Positions 1-9,525 of a stretch of DNA of 64,000 bases are shown one piece after another. How positions within the stretch are numbered: position 1 is the first letter of the stretch; every line of letters starts with the position of its first letter. The stretch is from Crocinitomicaceae bacterium (GTDB lineage: Bacteria; Bacteroidota; Bacteroidia; Flavobacteriales_D; Crocinitomicaceae). The translations under genes and the position numbers were made by a program. The stretch covers positions 1,674,001 to 1,738,000 of the forward strand of contig JADJGJ010000001.1 in the NCBI GenBank assembly GCA_016708105.1, given 5' to 3'. The notes under the pieces are model-generated. The model was not told the origin of the DNA and searched no databases. It saw only the letters and a list, made by a program, of their open reading frames with translations.

Positions 1-176
1 CCTTTGTATCTTGTGCCATGCGTAAAAATTGTTTTGGACACTAATTTACGCAATTTGATAAGATTCATCTAACCTCCGGTCTAAAATGTTGAGAAGTTGA
101 AATAATGTTGAAAATTATTGCAGATTAATGATCTGATAATGAATCAAACCTAAGTGTGCAAGGAGACAAGACAAAA

Positions 177-2558
177 TTAGATTCTACCTGATTGCCCTGA
201 GTTGGATTCCTGTATTTGTGTTGCTTGTTTCAAACGGCCAAATTTATAATACAATCCTAATTTGAACGAGGTGAACGCGTATTGTGCTTCACTGCGGTAT
301 ATATAATTTCCCCCGAAAGATGAGGATATGTTTTTAGGCGGTAGAATATTTGAAACATCTAAATAAACTTGCAAATCATTATTCAGGAATTTTTTAGTAA
401 ATCTCAATCCCCAGTTTACTTGCGTATTTGATAAATATTCTGCTGATGCCCACCGATAAATATTTAATTGATTCATGATGGAAAAATTTTTAGGTAAAAT
501 AAAGGTTAGGTATGAGTAAATTCCAAACGACACATTGGTAAAATCACTTCGTTGAAATTCTGGTCTGAAACTATAATAGCTATAGTTGAACCACATGGAG
601 TTCCATCCTTGCAGCCAATCTAACTGAATGGGTATGCTTAAATCTGTGCCAATGGAGCGATCATACAATGCATTCCACGGTGTTGTTTCAGTTAAAAAAC
701 TTGAATCATTAAAAAAAGAAATTTCACTGATAGGGTCAGCGTTATGATCATACCAGAATGAAATGGAATACGCGTAAAATAAATCTAAATCAAAACCAAA
801 TGAGTGAGAAACAGATGGTCTTAGATAGGGATTTCCGTAAGATATATTCAAGCTGTCTTCAAACCGAATGAATGGATCATAATCTGAAAACTGCGGACGA
901 TCAATTCCGCTGGAATAGGAGAGGGTAAGTCCAATATTTTCTGTAGGTTGATATAAAATACTGGCTGATGGAAATGGAAGTATGTACAATGAATCAATGA
1001 ATTGTTTATTGAGAGAATTGCTGTAACCTTCAAGACCCGTATATTCAGCTGTTAGTCCAACCCGAAAACCAACTTTTTTCCAGTCTTTTGAAATTTCAAC
1101 GTAAGCGGTTCCAAGGTGTTCTTTATAATCATATGAATTAGTGAAAAACTGATCTTCAATCCACTCATCACCTGCCTTATTAAATCTGATGTACGCTTTT
1201 TTGTTGAGCAATTCGCTATACGTAAATCCGGTTCTGAGTTGCCATCCGCTGGTATCAAAATTATGTTCATAATTGAGGCGTAGCTCACCAATCAACGGTT
1301 GATCACGCGACTCAGTGCGCAAGCTGAATTCACTTGAATCCAGAGATATAAAATTATAGTATTCATTGATGGATGTACCGTTTGAGTTGCCTTTTTTTTG
1401 CACCAAGTTTAAATTGACTTCAAGATAACTTTTGTTGGTGTCAGTTTCAATTTGATAATTAATAAATCCGCTATTACTCATCCAAATGTAGCGTGTGTCT
1501 CCACTTGATGTGGTGTTAGTTATAGTGGCTCCATTTTGAAAGTAGGATGTCAGAGAATTTGCATCACTCGTACTGAAGCTGGCATTCCCTCTGAAACCTG
1601 CGGTGATTTTTTGTGTTTCACTGATTCTATAGGCAGTTTTAAGCTGATAGTACGACCAAGTGTTTTGATTTTTAGTGTCAAAAGGGGTGCTATAAAGTAT
1701 TTCTGAATCACTCACTGAACTTGCCTCACTATACCCCTCACTGTATGATGTATTCAAGCTTGCCCCCAAATAACCGTTCATTGAAAATTTACTGCGTTTT
1801 ATGTTGAGTCCTAAATTGAGTCCTGCTGTTGGCATAAGTTGCGTATTTACACCTCCTGATGTGCTTACGTTCATGTTGTATCCTTCCAGTGCAAAGTTTT
1901 TTGTAAATACTTCAATCACTCCATTGGCACTTCCTTGCGCCTTATATTTAGCTGATGGATTGGTGATGATTTGAATACTCTCAACCATACTTGCCGGCAC
2001 AGCGCGAAGTTCATCAATGGTAATGATGGGTTGCCTGTCAATGAGAATAAGTGGTGCTCCACGACCAATGATCTCTATTTTTTCTCCATCCGGTGAACTT
2101 AGTTTTGGTGATGCAATGAGGATATCAAAAAGGGTGTTTAATGTTTGAAGTGTTGTGCCTTGCACGTTGACTGTAATACCGTCTAAGGTGCGCTGAAATT
2201 CAGGTTTTCTATAAACTACTTCAACAGTTTGCAATTCTCTGGCTGAGCTCAAATCAATTTCACCTAAGTGTATGGTCTCACTTGTTTTCTCAAACCAAAT
2301 GAGGGTGTCTTGATAACCGACCAGACTAATTTTAATGAGGTATTCACGTCCTTTTGATCCATCAAAAACGGTTTCAAAATAAAGAGAATCAATGTAACCA
2401 CCTTTAATCAATGCAGAGTCAGGCAATGAGTAGATGATAAATTGCCCCATTGGAATTTCTGAACTGTCTTGTTTGATTGATCCTGATAATTGAACGTCTT
2501 GTGCAAAGCTTTGGCTATGAAACCAAGCAAGCAGAATAAGAAAAAATAATTTGCGCAT
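177..2558 (-). CDS. TonB-dependent-receptor-like outer membrane beta-barrel protein
   Basis: 793 residues. A signal peptide covers residues 1-19 and ends SQSFAQ. It is followed by a carboxypeptidase-regulatory-like beta-sandwich (about 22-110), a plug-like region with the family motif NPSAKYKAQGSANGVIEVF (about 200-220), and a long aromatic-rich beta-barrel to the C terminus. This is the Bacteroidetes 'outer membrane beta-barrel family' related to TonB-dependent receptors. It should sit in the outer membrane and import an unknown ligand. There is no SusD partner beside it, so no glycan role is implied. The receptor at 4384-6909 shares the same architecture and plug motif, so the two are distant paralogues. 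Confidence 0.85.
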   Translation of the reverse strand: MRKLFFLILLAWFHSQSFAQDVQLSGSIKQDSSEIPMGQFIIYSLPDSALIKGGYIDSLYFETVFDGSKGREYLIKISLVGYQDTLIWFEKTSETIHLGEIDLSSARELQTVEVVYRKPEFQRTLDGITVNVQGTTLQTLNTLFDILIASPKLSSPDGEKIEIIGRGAPLILIDRQPIITIDELRAVPASMVESIQIITNPSAKYKAQGSANGVIEVFTKNFALEGYNMNVSTSGGVNTQLMPTAGLNLGLNIKRSKFSMNGYLGASLNTSYSEGYSEASSVSDSEILYSTPFDTKNQNTWSYYQLKTAYRISETQKITAGFRGNASFSTSDANSLTSYFQNGATITNTTSSGDTRYIWMSNSGFINYQIETDTNKSYLEVNLNLVQKKGNSNGTSINEYYNFISLDSSEFSLRTESRDQPLIGELRLNYEHNFDTSGWQLRTGFTYSELLNKKAYIRFNKAGDEWIEDQFFTNSYDYKEHLGTAYVEISKDWKKVGFRVGLTAEYTGLEGYSNSLNKQFIDSLYILPFPSASILYQPTENIGLTLSYSSGIDRPQFSDYDPFIRFEDSLNISYGNPYLRPSVSHSFGFDLDLFYAYSISFWYDHNADPISEISFFNDSSFLTETTPWNALYDRSIGTDLSIPIQLDWLQGWNSMWFNYSYYSFRPEFQRSDFTNVSFGIYSYLTFILPKNFSIMNQLNIYRWASAEYLSNTQVNWGLRFTKKFLNNDLQVYLDVSNILPPKNISSSFGGNYIYRSEAQYAFTSFKLGLYYKFGRLKQATQIQESNSGQSGRI

Positions 2559-2644
2559 GCAGTAATTTATGTTTTGGGTAATGATTTGCTAAGGTACATG
2601 AAGATATGTTTCTTCTGTTCAGTTAAAGAACTATTTATTCAAAA

Positions 2645-4259
2645 TCAATAATGAATATCTCCCTTATGATCAATCTCAAACTGATTGTTTTTATAGTGAT
2701 ATTTTACTTTTTGAATTAAGACAATGTCTCCATTTTTCACATTTGATAGATCAGTGATTTCTCCGTTGACTATAAACAATCCTCCGGTATCTTTTGCAAT
2801 TTTCAGATATTCTGGTCGCACAAATTTTGGTGCAGCACAAAGTATAACATGAACAGGTTTGGTAACGTGATTCAGCAATTCCATATCTCTCACCTCTGAA
2901 AAATTATCTGCAATTAAAACCAGTTCTTCGGCTTGTTCATCGTGCTGAATGGCGTAAAGCAAAGCTTCAATATCATTTTCAGGTGCTTCACCACCATTGC
3001 CTTTGAGCATGGCTTCATCAATTTTTTCATTCAATTCACCGGCAGATTTTGTAAAATAAATTCCGCCTGCGCCACCTATTCTTTTTTGCTTGGTGGTTTT
3101 TTTATCTCCGTCATTAAAAAAAGTAAAACTAGTGAATGGGTGATTGATTGAATAGGTTTGCATCCATGATATCATGCCTGCAATATGGGTATACATGCTG
3201 CCGGTTACATCCATGATCATAGCAAGATTTTTTTTATTCTTTAGTAAGTCTAACCCTTTGTAAGGTGCCGTGTTTTTTACGCTGAAAGGTTCACCGGTTT
3301 GGAGCAGGTTGATATCGGTGCCCGTGATTCCTTCAGGCATGTCTATCTGATCATCTTTAAATTCAGGTCGTTTTCCATCTCTGGTATACATGCCGTTCAC
3401 TTCAATTGAATAGGATACGCGAATTTCCAGATTCACCACTGAACTTACTTTTTTCCCATTCTCAAGTGCCGGTTGCCACAAGGGCATTTCTTTAAAGGCG
3501 TTTTCAACCTTGTTTTTAGCTGATGTAGAATATTCGCCAATAAAAGTCAAATTTTCTATCTGACCATTTTCATTCACGGTGATTTGAATTGTTACCCACA
3601 CATCATCTCGTGCCGGACTAATTTCAGGAGAGTTTTTAAGTGATTGTCTGAAGTGTGAAAATAATTCATTGTCACCACCAACGAAGGATGCCGGCTGCGT
3701 TTTTAGTTCAGTTTTTAGTTCAATGGTATCTGAACCAAGCTGACTTGCCACAGGGTCTTGATACATATCATAATAAGTTTCTTTTTTTGTGTCTGCTAAA
3801 AAATTATGCATCCAATTTAATTCTGCAGCGCGTGATTCTTCTGATTCTACCGGACGATGATATAAAACAAAACCATGAAAATACGAATCTCCGTCTTCCG
3901 TTATTTTACAACCGGTTTGCTCAATAATCTCCCATTCAATTAAAACATCATCTATTAAAAATGGATAAACCCGATACAACTGATTCATGCGTGATCTGTC
4001 AAGCACAGGTTGACTGAACGTTTCACTTTCACGATACTGCGTGTACACATAATATACCTTGATCACGGTTAATGATGAAAGATCACGAAAGTCAAAATTG
4101 GCTTCAGCAAAATCACAAGGAATAATGGTGCAGACATTGCTTTCTTTGAGTTTCTAGTTTGGTGATTTGCGTTCTGGTTTGTGCCAGTATATTATCAATA
4201 CGCTGACTGTGCGCCTTACAAGAGAAGAGTAAAAATAAAAGAATCAACTGTCTGTTCAT
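2645..4259 (-). pseudogene. VWA-domain secreted protein, reading frame broken near its N terminus
   Basis: The long open frame (from a GTG at 4066) holds a TonB-C-terminal-like segment (VTIQITVNENGQIENLTF, then MPLWQPAL) and a von Willebrand A-like domain with a MIDAS-like DVTGSM. It starts abruptly without a signal. Upstream, in another frame, an ATG at 4259 opens 48 codons encoding a signal peptide (MNRQLILLFLLFSCKAHSQ) and stops at 4113-4115. The downstream frame stays open up to a TAG at 4154-4156 and reads NVCTIIPCDFAEANFDFRDL before the GTG. The two therefore join if one base is removed, or two added, between 4116 and 4156. The restored protein would be about 537 residues and exported. 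It may be a true pseudogene or a consensus error. Confidence 0.7.
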
Positions 4260-4338
4260 GCGGTGCAACTATAATGTTTTAACGGCTGAAAGTTACAACG
4301 ATCTTTTATCAGATAATTAAACCATTTGTCTAAAAAGA

Positions 4339-4368
4339 TTGTCAAAGCGAGGATATTGGGTAATTTTG
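4339..4368 (+). promoter_or_regulatory. Bacteroidetes-type promoter of the 4384 receptor gene
   Basis: The -33-like TTG lies at 4339-4341 and the -7 box TAATTTTG (TAnnTTTG) at 4361-4368, 19 bases apart. The ATG follows 15 bases later at 4384. The TTG that could extend the reading frame to 4339 is therefore better read as the -33 element, which supports the ATG start. Confidence 0.6.
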
Positions 4369-4383
4369 TACAAACTACAACGG

Positions 4384-6909
4384 ATGGCACTACGCGCACT
4401 TATATTTTTATCAGGTTTTTTCTCTCTCACGTTTCTTTTCGCTCAGCCCGGCACCGGTGAGCGACCTAAAATTGGCACCTTGACCGGACGAGTGGTTTCT
4501 GGTGTCAATCAAACATCTGTTCCGTATGCTAAAATTTTTCTAATCAGTGTGCGTGATAGTAGTGTGCTGACAGGTGGTTTAGCTGATAGCTTGGGGAATT
4601 TTGTAATCTCTGAAATTCCGGCCGGACCATCTATTGCAAAAATTACCTCGTTTGGATTTGAACCTCTGTTCATTGATTCGCTCTTTTTTAACGAGAAACA
4701 AACACGTATTGATTTAGGGAATTTAAATATGCTCACTTCAGCAAATCAACTGGGAGAAGTTGATGTAGTCTATGAGAAACAAGAAGTGATTGCACAAATT
4801 GATCGCAAAGTTTTTAGCGTTGATAAACAATTGACTTCACAAGGCGGAACAGCACTTGATGTTTTGCAAAATGTACCTTCAGTTACCATTGATATGGATG
4901 GCAATGTAAGTTTACGAGGCAGTGCAAATGTTACCATTCTGATTGATGGGCGGCCATCTTCAATTACCGGAAGCGGAAGACAAGGTGCGCTTACTTCAAT
5001 TCCGGCAAGCTCAATTGAATCTATAGAAATTATTACAAATCCATCTGCCAAATATGACCCTGATGGCATGTCAGGTATCATCAATATCGTACTCAAAAAA
5101 AATAAATTAAAAGGCTTCAATGCCAGTATTGACCTGAGTCTTGAAAATGGTATACATCCTGATTCACTTGATACGTTTAACCAATTTTTAGGATTTAATC
5201 ACAACATTGCCCTGAACCTTGCTTATCGTAATCAATTCTTCAATATTTATGGCGGTTATAGTTCAAATTGGTATGAGGGGTATCGCAACTTTGATCAAAC
5301 CAATGAAACATGGTATAACAACAGTTATGATAAACAAGTTCAATCACGTACCGGAACCCATTTACGTCAGGGACAAATGCTCAAGTTTGGAACTGATTTT
5401 TATATCAACCCTAAAAACACAACAGGCTTTTCAGTAAACGGAAATATAGGCAGAGAAGAGCGCACGGGAGATATGTATTATTATTCATATGACTCCGTAT
5501 CTCGTTACGATGTGTGGCAAAGATTAAGTAACGATCCTGGTGATAAATACGGCTTAGACGCTAGTTTGTACTGGAATAAAAAATTTGAACAGCCGGAACA
5601 TAAACTAGATTTTAACGCACAATTTTCAACCGGCGAAAGTTCTGAATTGGGATATTATACTGAGAACACCTATAATCCTGATGATTTGGTTTTGCTAATT
5701 CCTAACTCATTGGATCAATATGTTTCAACCATTGATGGCAACAATATCACCACCATTCAGTTGGATTATTATAAACCCATGAGTAAAACTTATATACGGA
5801 ATGATTCAAGCACTGTTACCCGTTTATCAAAACTTGAAACAGGCGCAAAATCTACAATCAGAAACGTAAGCCAAGATTATTATCAAGAAACATTTGACAT
5901 AGCAGATGATAGCTTAAATAATAAATTTAATTTCACTGAACAGGTGCATGCAGCATATGCTATTTACGGAATGGATTTTGAAAAAATAAAGTTCCAGTTT
6001 GGTTTGCGCGCTGAGGCCGTTTTCATTAGTTCCGAAGTTGATAAGGATACAAATAGGTATACTAACAATTATTATTCACTTTATCCGTCCATGCATATTG
6101 TTAAACCACTCAGCAAATCAAGTGAGTTAACGTTGAGTTATAGCCGCAGGGTGAATCGTCCGCATTTGCATGCGTTGAATCCGTTTCCAAAATATACTGA
6201 TCCATATAACTTGATGGTGGGTAATCCGGAATTGAATCCTGAATACATCAATTCTGTTGAGGTAGGATACGGAATGTACTCAAAAAAAATCACGATTACC
6301 ACATCTGTTTATTATAGGTATTTGACCGACATGATACAACGTGTGCGCAGCATTGACTCTTTAGGCGTGTCGCGAGTTACTTGGTCAAATGTAGATGAGA
6401 GTTATTCTTATGGAACAGATCTGATGGTCATGTATAAACCATTCAAGTGGTGGAAAATTACGGCATCATTTAATCTTTCACAAACTTTCATCAACTCAAC
6501 CAGTGGAGAAAGTGATTTGAATAATAGTGGAGTTTCATGGTCATCAAATTTGAATCAATCATTCACATTCAACAAAGGTTGGAGTGGGCAATTAACCGGT
6601 TTTTATAGGTCGCCAATGGTATTAACTCAGGGTAGATCACAACCGATGTATAGTTTAGATATTGCATTGAAAAAAACATTTTTAAAAGATAAAATGTACT
6701 TGAGCGGCAAAGTGACTGACATATTTAACACCAGGCAATTTGGCTATTCTGTTGAGCAACCGGGAATTTTTGAAAGTGAAGGAATTTGGAAACATCAATC
6801 ACGCAGGTTTATGATTACGTTTGGATATACACTGGGAACACAGGATCCGGACAAAAAACGTCAAAAACGCGAGGGCTCAGGTGGTGATGGTGGAGATATG
6901 GGAATGTAA
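4384..6909 (+). CDS. TonB-dependent-receptor-like outer membrane beta-barrel protein
   Basis: 841 residues from the ATG at 4384, chosen because it begins a clean signal peptide (MALRALIFLSGFFSLTFLFAQ) and because the upstream extension overlaps a promoter. A carboxypeptidase-regulatory-like domain comes first (GRVVSG...VPYAKIFL). The plug follows with VSLRGSANVTILIDGRPS and NPSAKYDPDGMSGIINIVLK, and then a large outer-membrane barrel. The C terminus ends in an unusual Gly/Asp-rich tail after the last strand (EGSGGDGGDMGM). The substrate is unknown. It belongs to the same family as the receptor at 177-2558 and is transcribed away from the broken VWA gene between them. Confidence 0.87.
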   Translation: MALRALIFLSGFFSLTFLFAQPGTGERPKIGTLTGRVVSGVNQTSVPYAKIFLISVRDSSVLTGGLADSLGNFVISEIPAGPSIAKITSFGFEPLFIDSLFFNEKQTRIDLGNLNMLTSANQLGEVDVVYEKQEVIAQIDRKVFSVDKQLTSQGGTALDVLQNVPSVTIDMDGNVSLRGSANVTILIDGRPSSITGSGRQGALTSIPASSIESIEIITNPSAKYDPDGMSGIINIVLKKNKLKGFNASIDLSLENGIHPDSLDTFNQFLGFNHNIALNLAYRNQFFNIYGGYSSNWYEGYRNFDQTNETWYNNSYDKQVQSRTGTHLRQGQMLKFGTDFYINPKNTTGFSVNGNIGREERTGDMYYYSYDSVSRYDVWQRLSNDPGDKYGLDASLYWNKKFEQPEHKLDFNAQFSTGESSELGYYTENTYNPDDLVLLIPNSLDQYVSTIDGNNITTIQLDYYKPMSKTYIRNDSSTVTRLSKLETGAKSTIRNVSQDYYQETFDIADDSLNNKFNFTEQVHAAYAIYGMDFEKIKFQFGLRAEAVFISSEVDKDTNRYTNNYYSLYPSMHIVKPLSKSSELTLSYSRRVNRPHLHALNPFPKYTDPYNLMVGNPELNPEYINSVEVGYGMYSKKITITTSVYYRYLTDMIQRVRSIDSLGVSRVTWSNVDESYSYGTDLMVMYKPFKWWKITASFNLSQTFINSTSGESDLNNSGVSWSSNLNQSFTFNKGWSGQLTGFYRSPMVLTQGRSQPMYSLDIALKKTFLKDKMYLSGKVTDIFNTRQFGYSVEQPGIFESEGIWKHQSRRFMITFGYTLGTQDPDKKRQKREGSGGDGGDMGM

Positions 6910-7316
6910 ATTCTTGGCGTATTATAGATAATTCCCTGGCGGCAAAGTTTGCGTCGCTTTTAAAAACAGAAATTATTTTATATCCGGTGAATATAACTTC
7001 ATCGTGTCAAGCATCGGCAAGTAATCAATTCAACTTAAGAGCCAATAAACCGGCAAGGCCAGATTTGCCGCCCATTTTTACAATTGCCAAGTCAATGCCG
7101 CATTTGCGTTTTCTTTTTTTGGTGGGTACATTCAGCGTTATCATAATGAGTGGTTTTGTTTGTTGTAAAAGGTAATACAAACTCTGTACCGAAATGTTCA
7201 AACTGTCTGAAAGGGGCGCTTTATTGAGTGTGATGGGTAGAATTTTAATTCTTAGGGTAAAAGATATTGATATCTCATAGTGACCATGAGCATGAAAAGT
7301 TTGAAGACGGGTTACA

Positions 7317-7378
7317 ATGAATGATCATGTGTTGGCGCAGGTCGTGTCCTGCCCTTTCGTAAAGAAATTTAATGTGCG
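7317..7378. repeat. Dispersed element, copy 1
   Basis: The order TGAATGATC, GTTGGCGCAG, GTCGTGTCCTGC, then AAATTTAAT closely follows the stretch at about 43061-43125 (TGAATGATC, GTAGGCGCAG, ATCGAGTCCTGC, then GTTTAATTT). In this copy the hairpin arms have drifted (GGCGCAG against CTGCCC). Both copies are intergenic. Confidence 0.55.
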
Positions 7379-7432
7379 CCTACATAAGGAAATTTAATTT
7401 TCACTCACGTAAGAAATTTAATTTGCACTCTA
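7358..7432. repeat. Three imperfect 25-base tandem repeats
   Basis: Units run 7358-7382, 7383-7407 and 7408-7432. Each has the form CRTAAG, then AAATTTAATTT, then a GC(A/G)C(C/T)-like tail. They overlap the end of dispersed element copy 1, whose other copy carries a single related segment. No coding role is seen. Confidence 0.6.
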
Positions 7433-7506
7433 CACTTCTTCAAGATTCTTTTACTTGAACTGGGTTTACTCACCAAGTAGCTTCAATTGCGTTGGCAAAG
7501 GAAAGA

Positions 7507-8142
7507 CTAGTCCTTTTCGAAAAAAGAGGGCATCAGAAAAAAGACTGTATCGATGAACTGCAATGACCCCTCTTCGGACAATACGTTTTCATCATGTAAA
7601 TCCTCTATAATTATTCCAAGACCTGGATGAAAATAATCGTTTGCTTTTTTGTTTATAAAACCATTCGCAGACAAAAAATCTTTGACATTATTGAGGTCTG
7701 TGCTTTCGGTGGACCTTACAAACGGTTGTTTCACGACAGCATACAATTTTTCTGACCTGTAAAAACCAAGTAATTCGTACGCCAAATGCGGAAAAAAATA
7801 ATTGTGCAGTAAAAGACTGTTTAAGTAGTCCTCCCACAATTCGTAAAAAATGGAATCGTTTAATTTTAGAATAAAATTTGAATCTGAGAATTCGTAGACC
7901 TTTTGTTCGGCACCTTCTCCAATATACTTTGATTCATCAACATCATTATACCATAAACTTTGACTTTCGACAAATTCAATTAAGATCTGCGTTTCTTGCT
8001 CTTTGACGAGCTTAGCTTTTGTAGTTGCTTGAATTGCTTTCTTTTTTCCTCTAAGGTGGTCGGTAATTGCTTGGATAATTTTTCCATTCCTAACTGACCC
8101 ATTTCCTGAAATGATACTTTGTAATTCATGCTTTATAGTCAT
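7507..8142 (-). CDS. Protein-kinase-like protein of the polyvalent-protein / mobile-element type
   Basis: 211 residues, no signal peptide. The core resembles a minimal protein-kinase fold: a glycine-rich loop (YIGEGAEQKVYEF, about 72-84), a VAIK-like strand (FILKLN), a catalytic-loop-like DLHDENVL, and FIDTVFF in the position of the DFG strand. Small kinase-like domains of this kind occur in polyvalent proteins and accessory genes of Bacteroidetes mobile elements. It is isolated between repeats and an attC-like structure, which suits an accessory gene. A consensus -7 box lies just before its ATG. The substrate is unknown, and a pseudokinase is possible. Confidence 0.6.
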   Translation of the reverse strand: MTIKHELQSIISGNGSVRNGKIIQAITDHLRGKKKAIQATTKAKLVKEQETQILIEFVESQSLWYNDVDESKYIGEGAEQKVYEFSDSNFILKLNDSIFYELWEDYLNSLLLHNYFFPHLAYELLGFYRSEKLYAVVKQPFVRSTESTDLNNVKDFLSANGFINKKANDYFHPGLGIIIEDLHDENVLSEEGSLQFIDTVFFLMPSFFEKD

Positions 8143-8147
8143 TTATA

Positions 8148-8155
8148 CAAATTTA
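8148..8155 (-). promoter_or_regulatory. -7 box TAAATTTG for the kinase-like gene
   Basis: The minus strand reads TAAATTTG, matching TAnnTTTG, and ends 5 bases before the ATG at 8142. The transcript would be nearly leaderless. No clear -33 TTG is seen. Confidence 0.4.
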
Positions 8156-8183
8156 AGAAAAAAAAGACTGTAAGACAAGCGGG

Positions 8184-8271
8184 GCTTAGCAACAGAAGCT
8201 AATAGCGCTTCAGCGCAAGCGGGTTTGAAGTAATTCTAAATCAAGTTTATTTTATATTTAAACTGTTAGGC
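8184..8271. other. attC-like imperfect inverted repeat
   Basis: GCTTAGCAACAG (8184-8195) and CTGTTAGGC (8263-8271) form imperfect complementary ends about 88 bases apart. The right end contains GTTAGGC, matching the integron R' core GTTRRRY. An inner hairpin CGCTT/AAGCG lies near 8206-8221. The left core does not match RYYYAAC exactly, and no integrase or second cassette is visible, so this is a weak call. Confidence 0.25.
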
Positions 8272-8334
8272 GTCACATGCAGGTTATTGGAAATTCCCGC
8301 CTGCGCCAAGCGGCAAAACGTTACCATGATGATC

Positions 8335-8823
8335 TCAAGCAATATCATCTACCGTATAATTGCTCACTTGGTGTTTAGATCCGTTTCTCACTGCTTGAAC
8401 CAAATTTACAATGCTAAACGCAAGCATAATCAACATGTAGAGAAATAGAAAAGGACCAAATTCTTCATCAAATGATATACCTCCTGGATCAGCAACCGGA
8501 ACAAGAGAAGCTAAAAAGACAATACCGGTAAAACAAACACCAATAATGCTCATCACCTTGGATGTTGTGCGGTTAATCTTTGCAATGGTGAAAGAGTAGG
8601 TCAACGCGAAAAAAGCCGTAAACAATAGTGAAACAACACCTCCGATCATGGTTATCTGGCTGAGTTCACTTCTGCGATAATCGTAGTAATCATAATATCC
8701 ATCCCCATACAATGAATCCATAAATATACTCCATGACACTCGGTCATATTCGCTGGCTAGATAAAGTACCACTATTCCAAAAACCACGCATAATATCAAT
8801 GCAATAACGTATAGTGCTTTCAT
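8335..8823 (-). CDS. Small four-helix membrane protein, function unknown
   Basis: 162 residues with four hydrophobic segments at about 3-23, 55-80, 90-108 and 124-144. An extracytoplasmic loop after the first helix is rich in Tyr and Asp (YGDGYYDYYDYRR). I do not recognise a family beyond a general inner-membrane protein. It stands alone, read towards the attC-like structure, with no obvious partner. The start is the ATG that opens directly into the first membrane helix. Confidence 0.6.
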   Translation of the reverse strand: MKALYVIALILCVVFGIVVLYLASEYDRVSWSIFMDSLYGDGYYDYYDYRRSELSQITMIGGVVSLLFTAFFALTYSFTIAKINRTTSKVMSIIGVCFTGIVFLASLVPVADPGGISFDEEFGPFLFLYMLIMLAFSIVNLVQAVRNGSKHQVSNYTVDDIA

Positions 8824-8927
8824 AATAATATTTTATTTAGTGGTTTCATCAGGCAAATAATCAACAAAATTGAATCTTGATATTCATGCACGAATATAAT
8901 ACCATTATTTCAATTGGTTTTAGCGCT

Positions 8928-8935
8928 TATCTTTG
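8928..8935 (+). promoter_or_regulatory. -7 box TATCTTTG before the lipoprotein pair
   Basis: Matches TAnnTTTG and lies 28 bases before the ATG at 8964. It falls inside the longer open frame that begins at 8877, supporting the internal start. No -33 TTG is seen at the expected spacing. Confidence 0.45.
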
Positions 8936-8963
8936 CACGACAAACAACCCAGATCAATTTTTT

Positions 8964-9515
8964 ATGAATTACAAGTTTGGCATTTACCTACTTCTTTTGA
9001 TTGTTTCATTGGGCTGCACCAATCAGTCTGATTGTGAAAATCGTGATGTTGAAAATTTCAAATCTTTTATAAACCTTGAACCCGATACGCATGAGAAAGA
9101 TCTGCCTGTTTTACTTGGCCCCTTTACCAGCGGAACATATACAGGTGATCAATCAGGATTTATCTATGGTTTTTATGCCATTGAAGACGCACCGCTGAAT
9201 GTTGTGGTAAATTCAGCCACCTCTCAGGTAATTTTAATTTCGCTTGAAATTTTATCAACCGGTGATGAAATGAATCAAGACATGCAAGCCGTGGCAGCGC
9301 AGTTTCATATCTCTGATTGTGATATGCGATTTTTTGGCATGACCCAAGATGAATTAACAGAAGATTTTGGCAAACCTTCATCCAATGAAAAACTCAAAGG
9401 TGATATTCAATCACTCACGTATCACTCTAAAGATTATAAAACAAGTGTCAATTTTAAGTTTTATCCTGAGCAAGATAACCTTTGCACTTCAGTGATGGTT
9501 GAATGGAAATATTAA
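8964..9515 (+). CDS. Lipoprotein, paralogue 1 of a tandem pair
   Basis: 183 residues from the ATG at 8964. The start is chosen because it opens a lipoprotein signal (MNYKFGIYLLLLIVSLGC, lipobox SLGC) and lies just after a -7 box. The mature part is small, acidic and of unknown function. Near its end is the motif FYPEQDNLCTSVMVEW, matched in the next gene by FYPEQNEMCSSISVNW. Both also share a LGxFTxGxYTxDxSxFIYxF segment near the N terminus. The pair arose by tandem duplication. It is probably periplasm-facing and anchored to a membrane. Confidence 0.7.
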   Translation: MNYKFGIYLLLLIVSLGCTNQSDCENRDVENFKSFINLEPDTHEKDLPVLLGPFTSGTYTGDQSGFIYGFYAIEDAPLNVVVNSATSQVILISLEILSTGDEMNQDMQAVAAQFHISDCDMRFFGMTQDELTEDFGKPSSNEKLKGDIQSLTYHSKDYKTSVNFKFYPEQDNLCTSVMVEWKY

Positions 9516-9525
9516 CGTAATTACT

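Larger units (their letters stand above)
6910..7506. other. 597-base stretch without a convincing gene; contains repeats
   Basis: No open frame here looks coding. A 62-codon plus-strand frame at 6987-7175 has no recognisable features. The right half holds a copy of a dispersed element (about 7317-7378) and a threefold 25-base tandem repeat (7358-7432). The stretch separates the receptor gene from a kinase-like accessory gene and looks like decayed or accessory DNA. Confidence 0.6.

Noticed and set aside
6987..7175. 62-codon open frame in the gene-poor region
   Set aside because: No family features, no promoter close by, and surrounded by repeats; more likely chance.
7720..7740. TGTTTCACG resembling half of a parS site
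   Set aside because: The second half does not match the palindrome, and it lies inside the kinase-like gene far from parAB.
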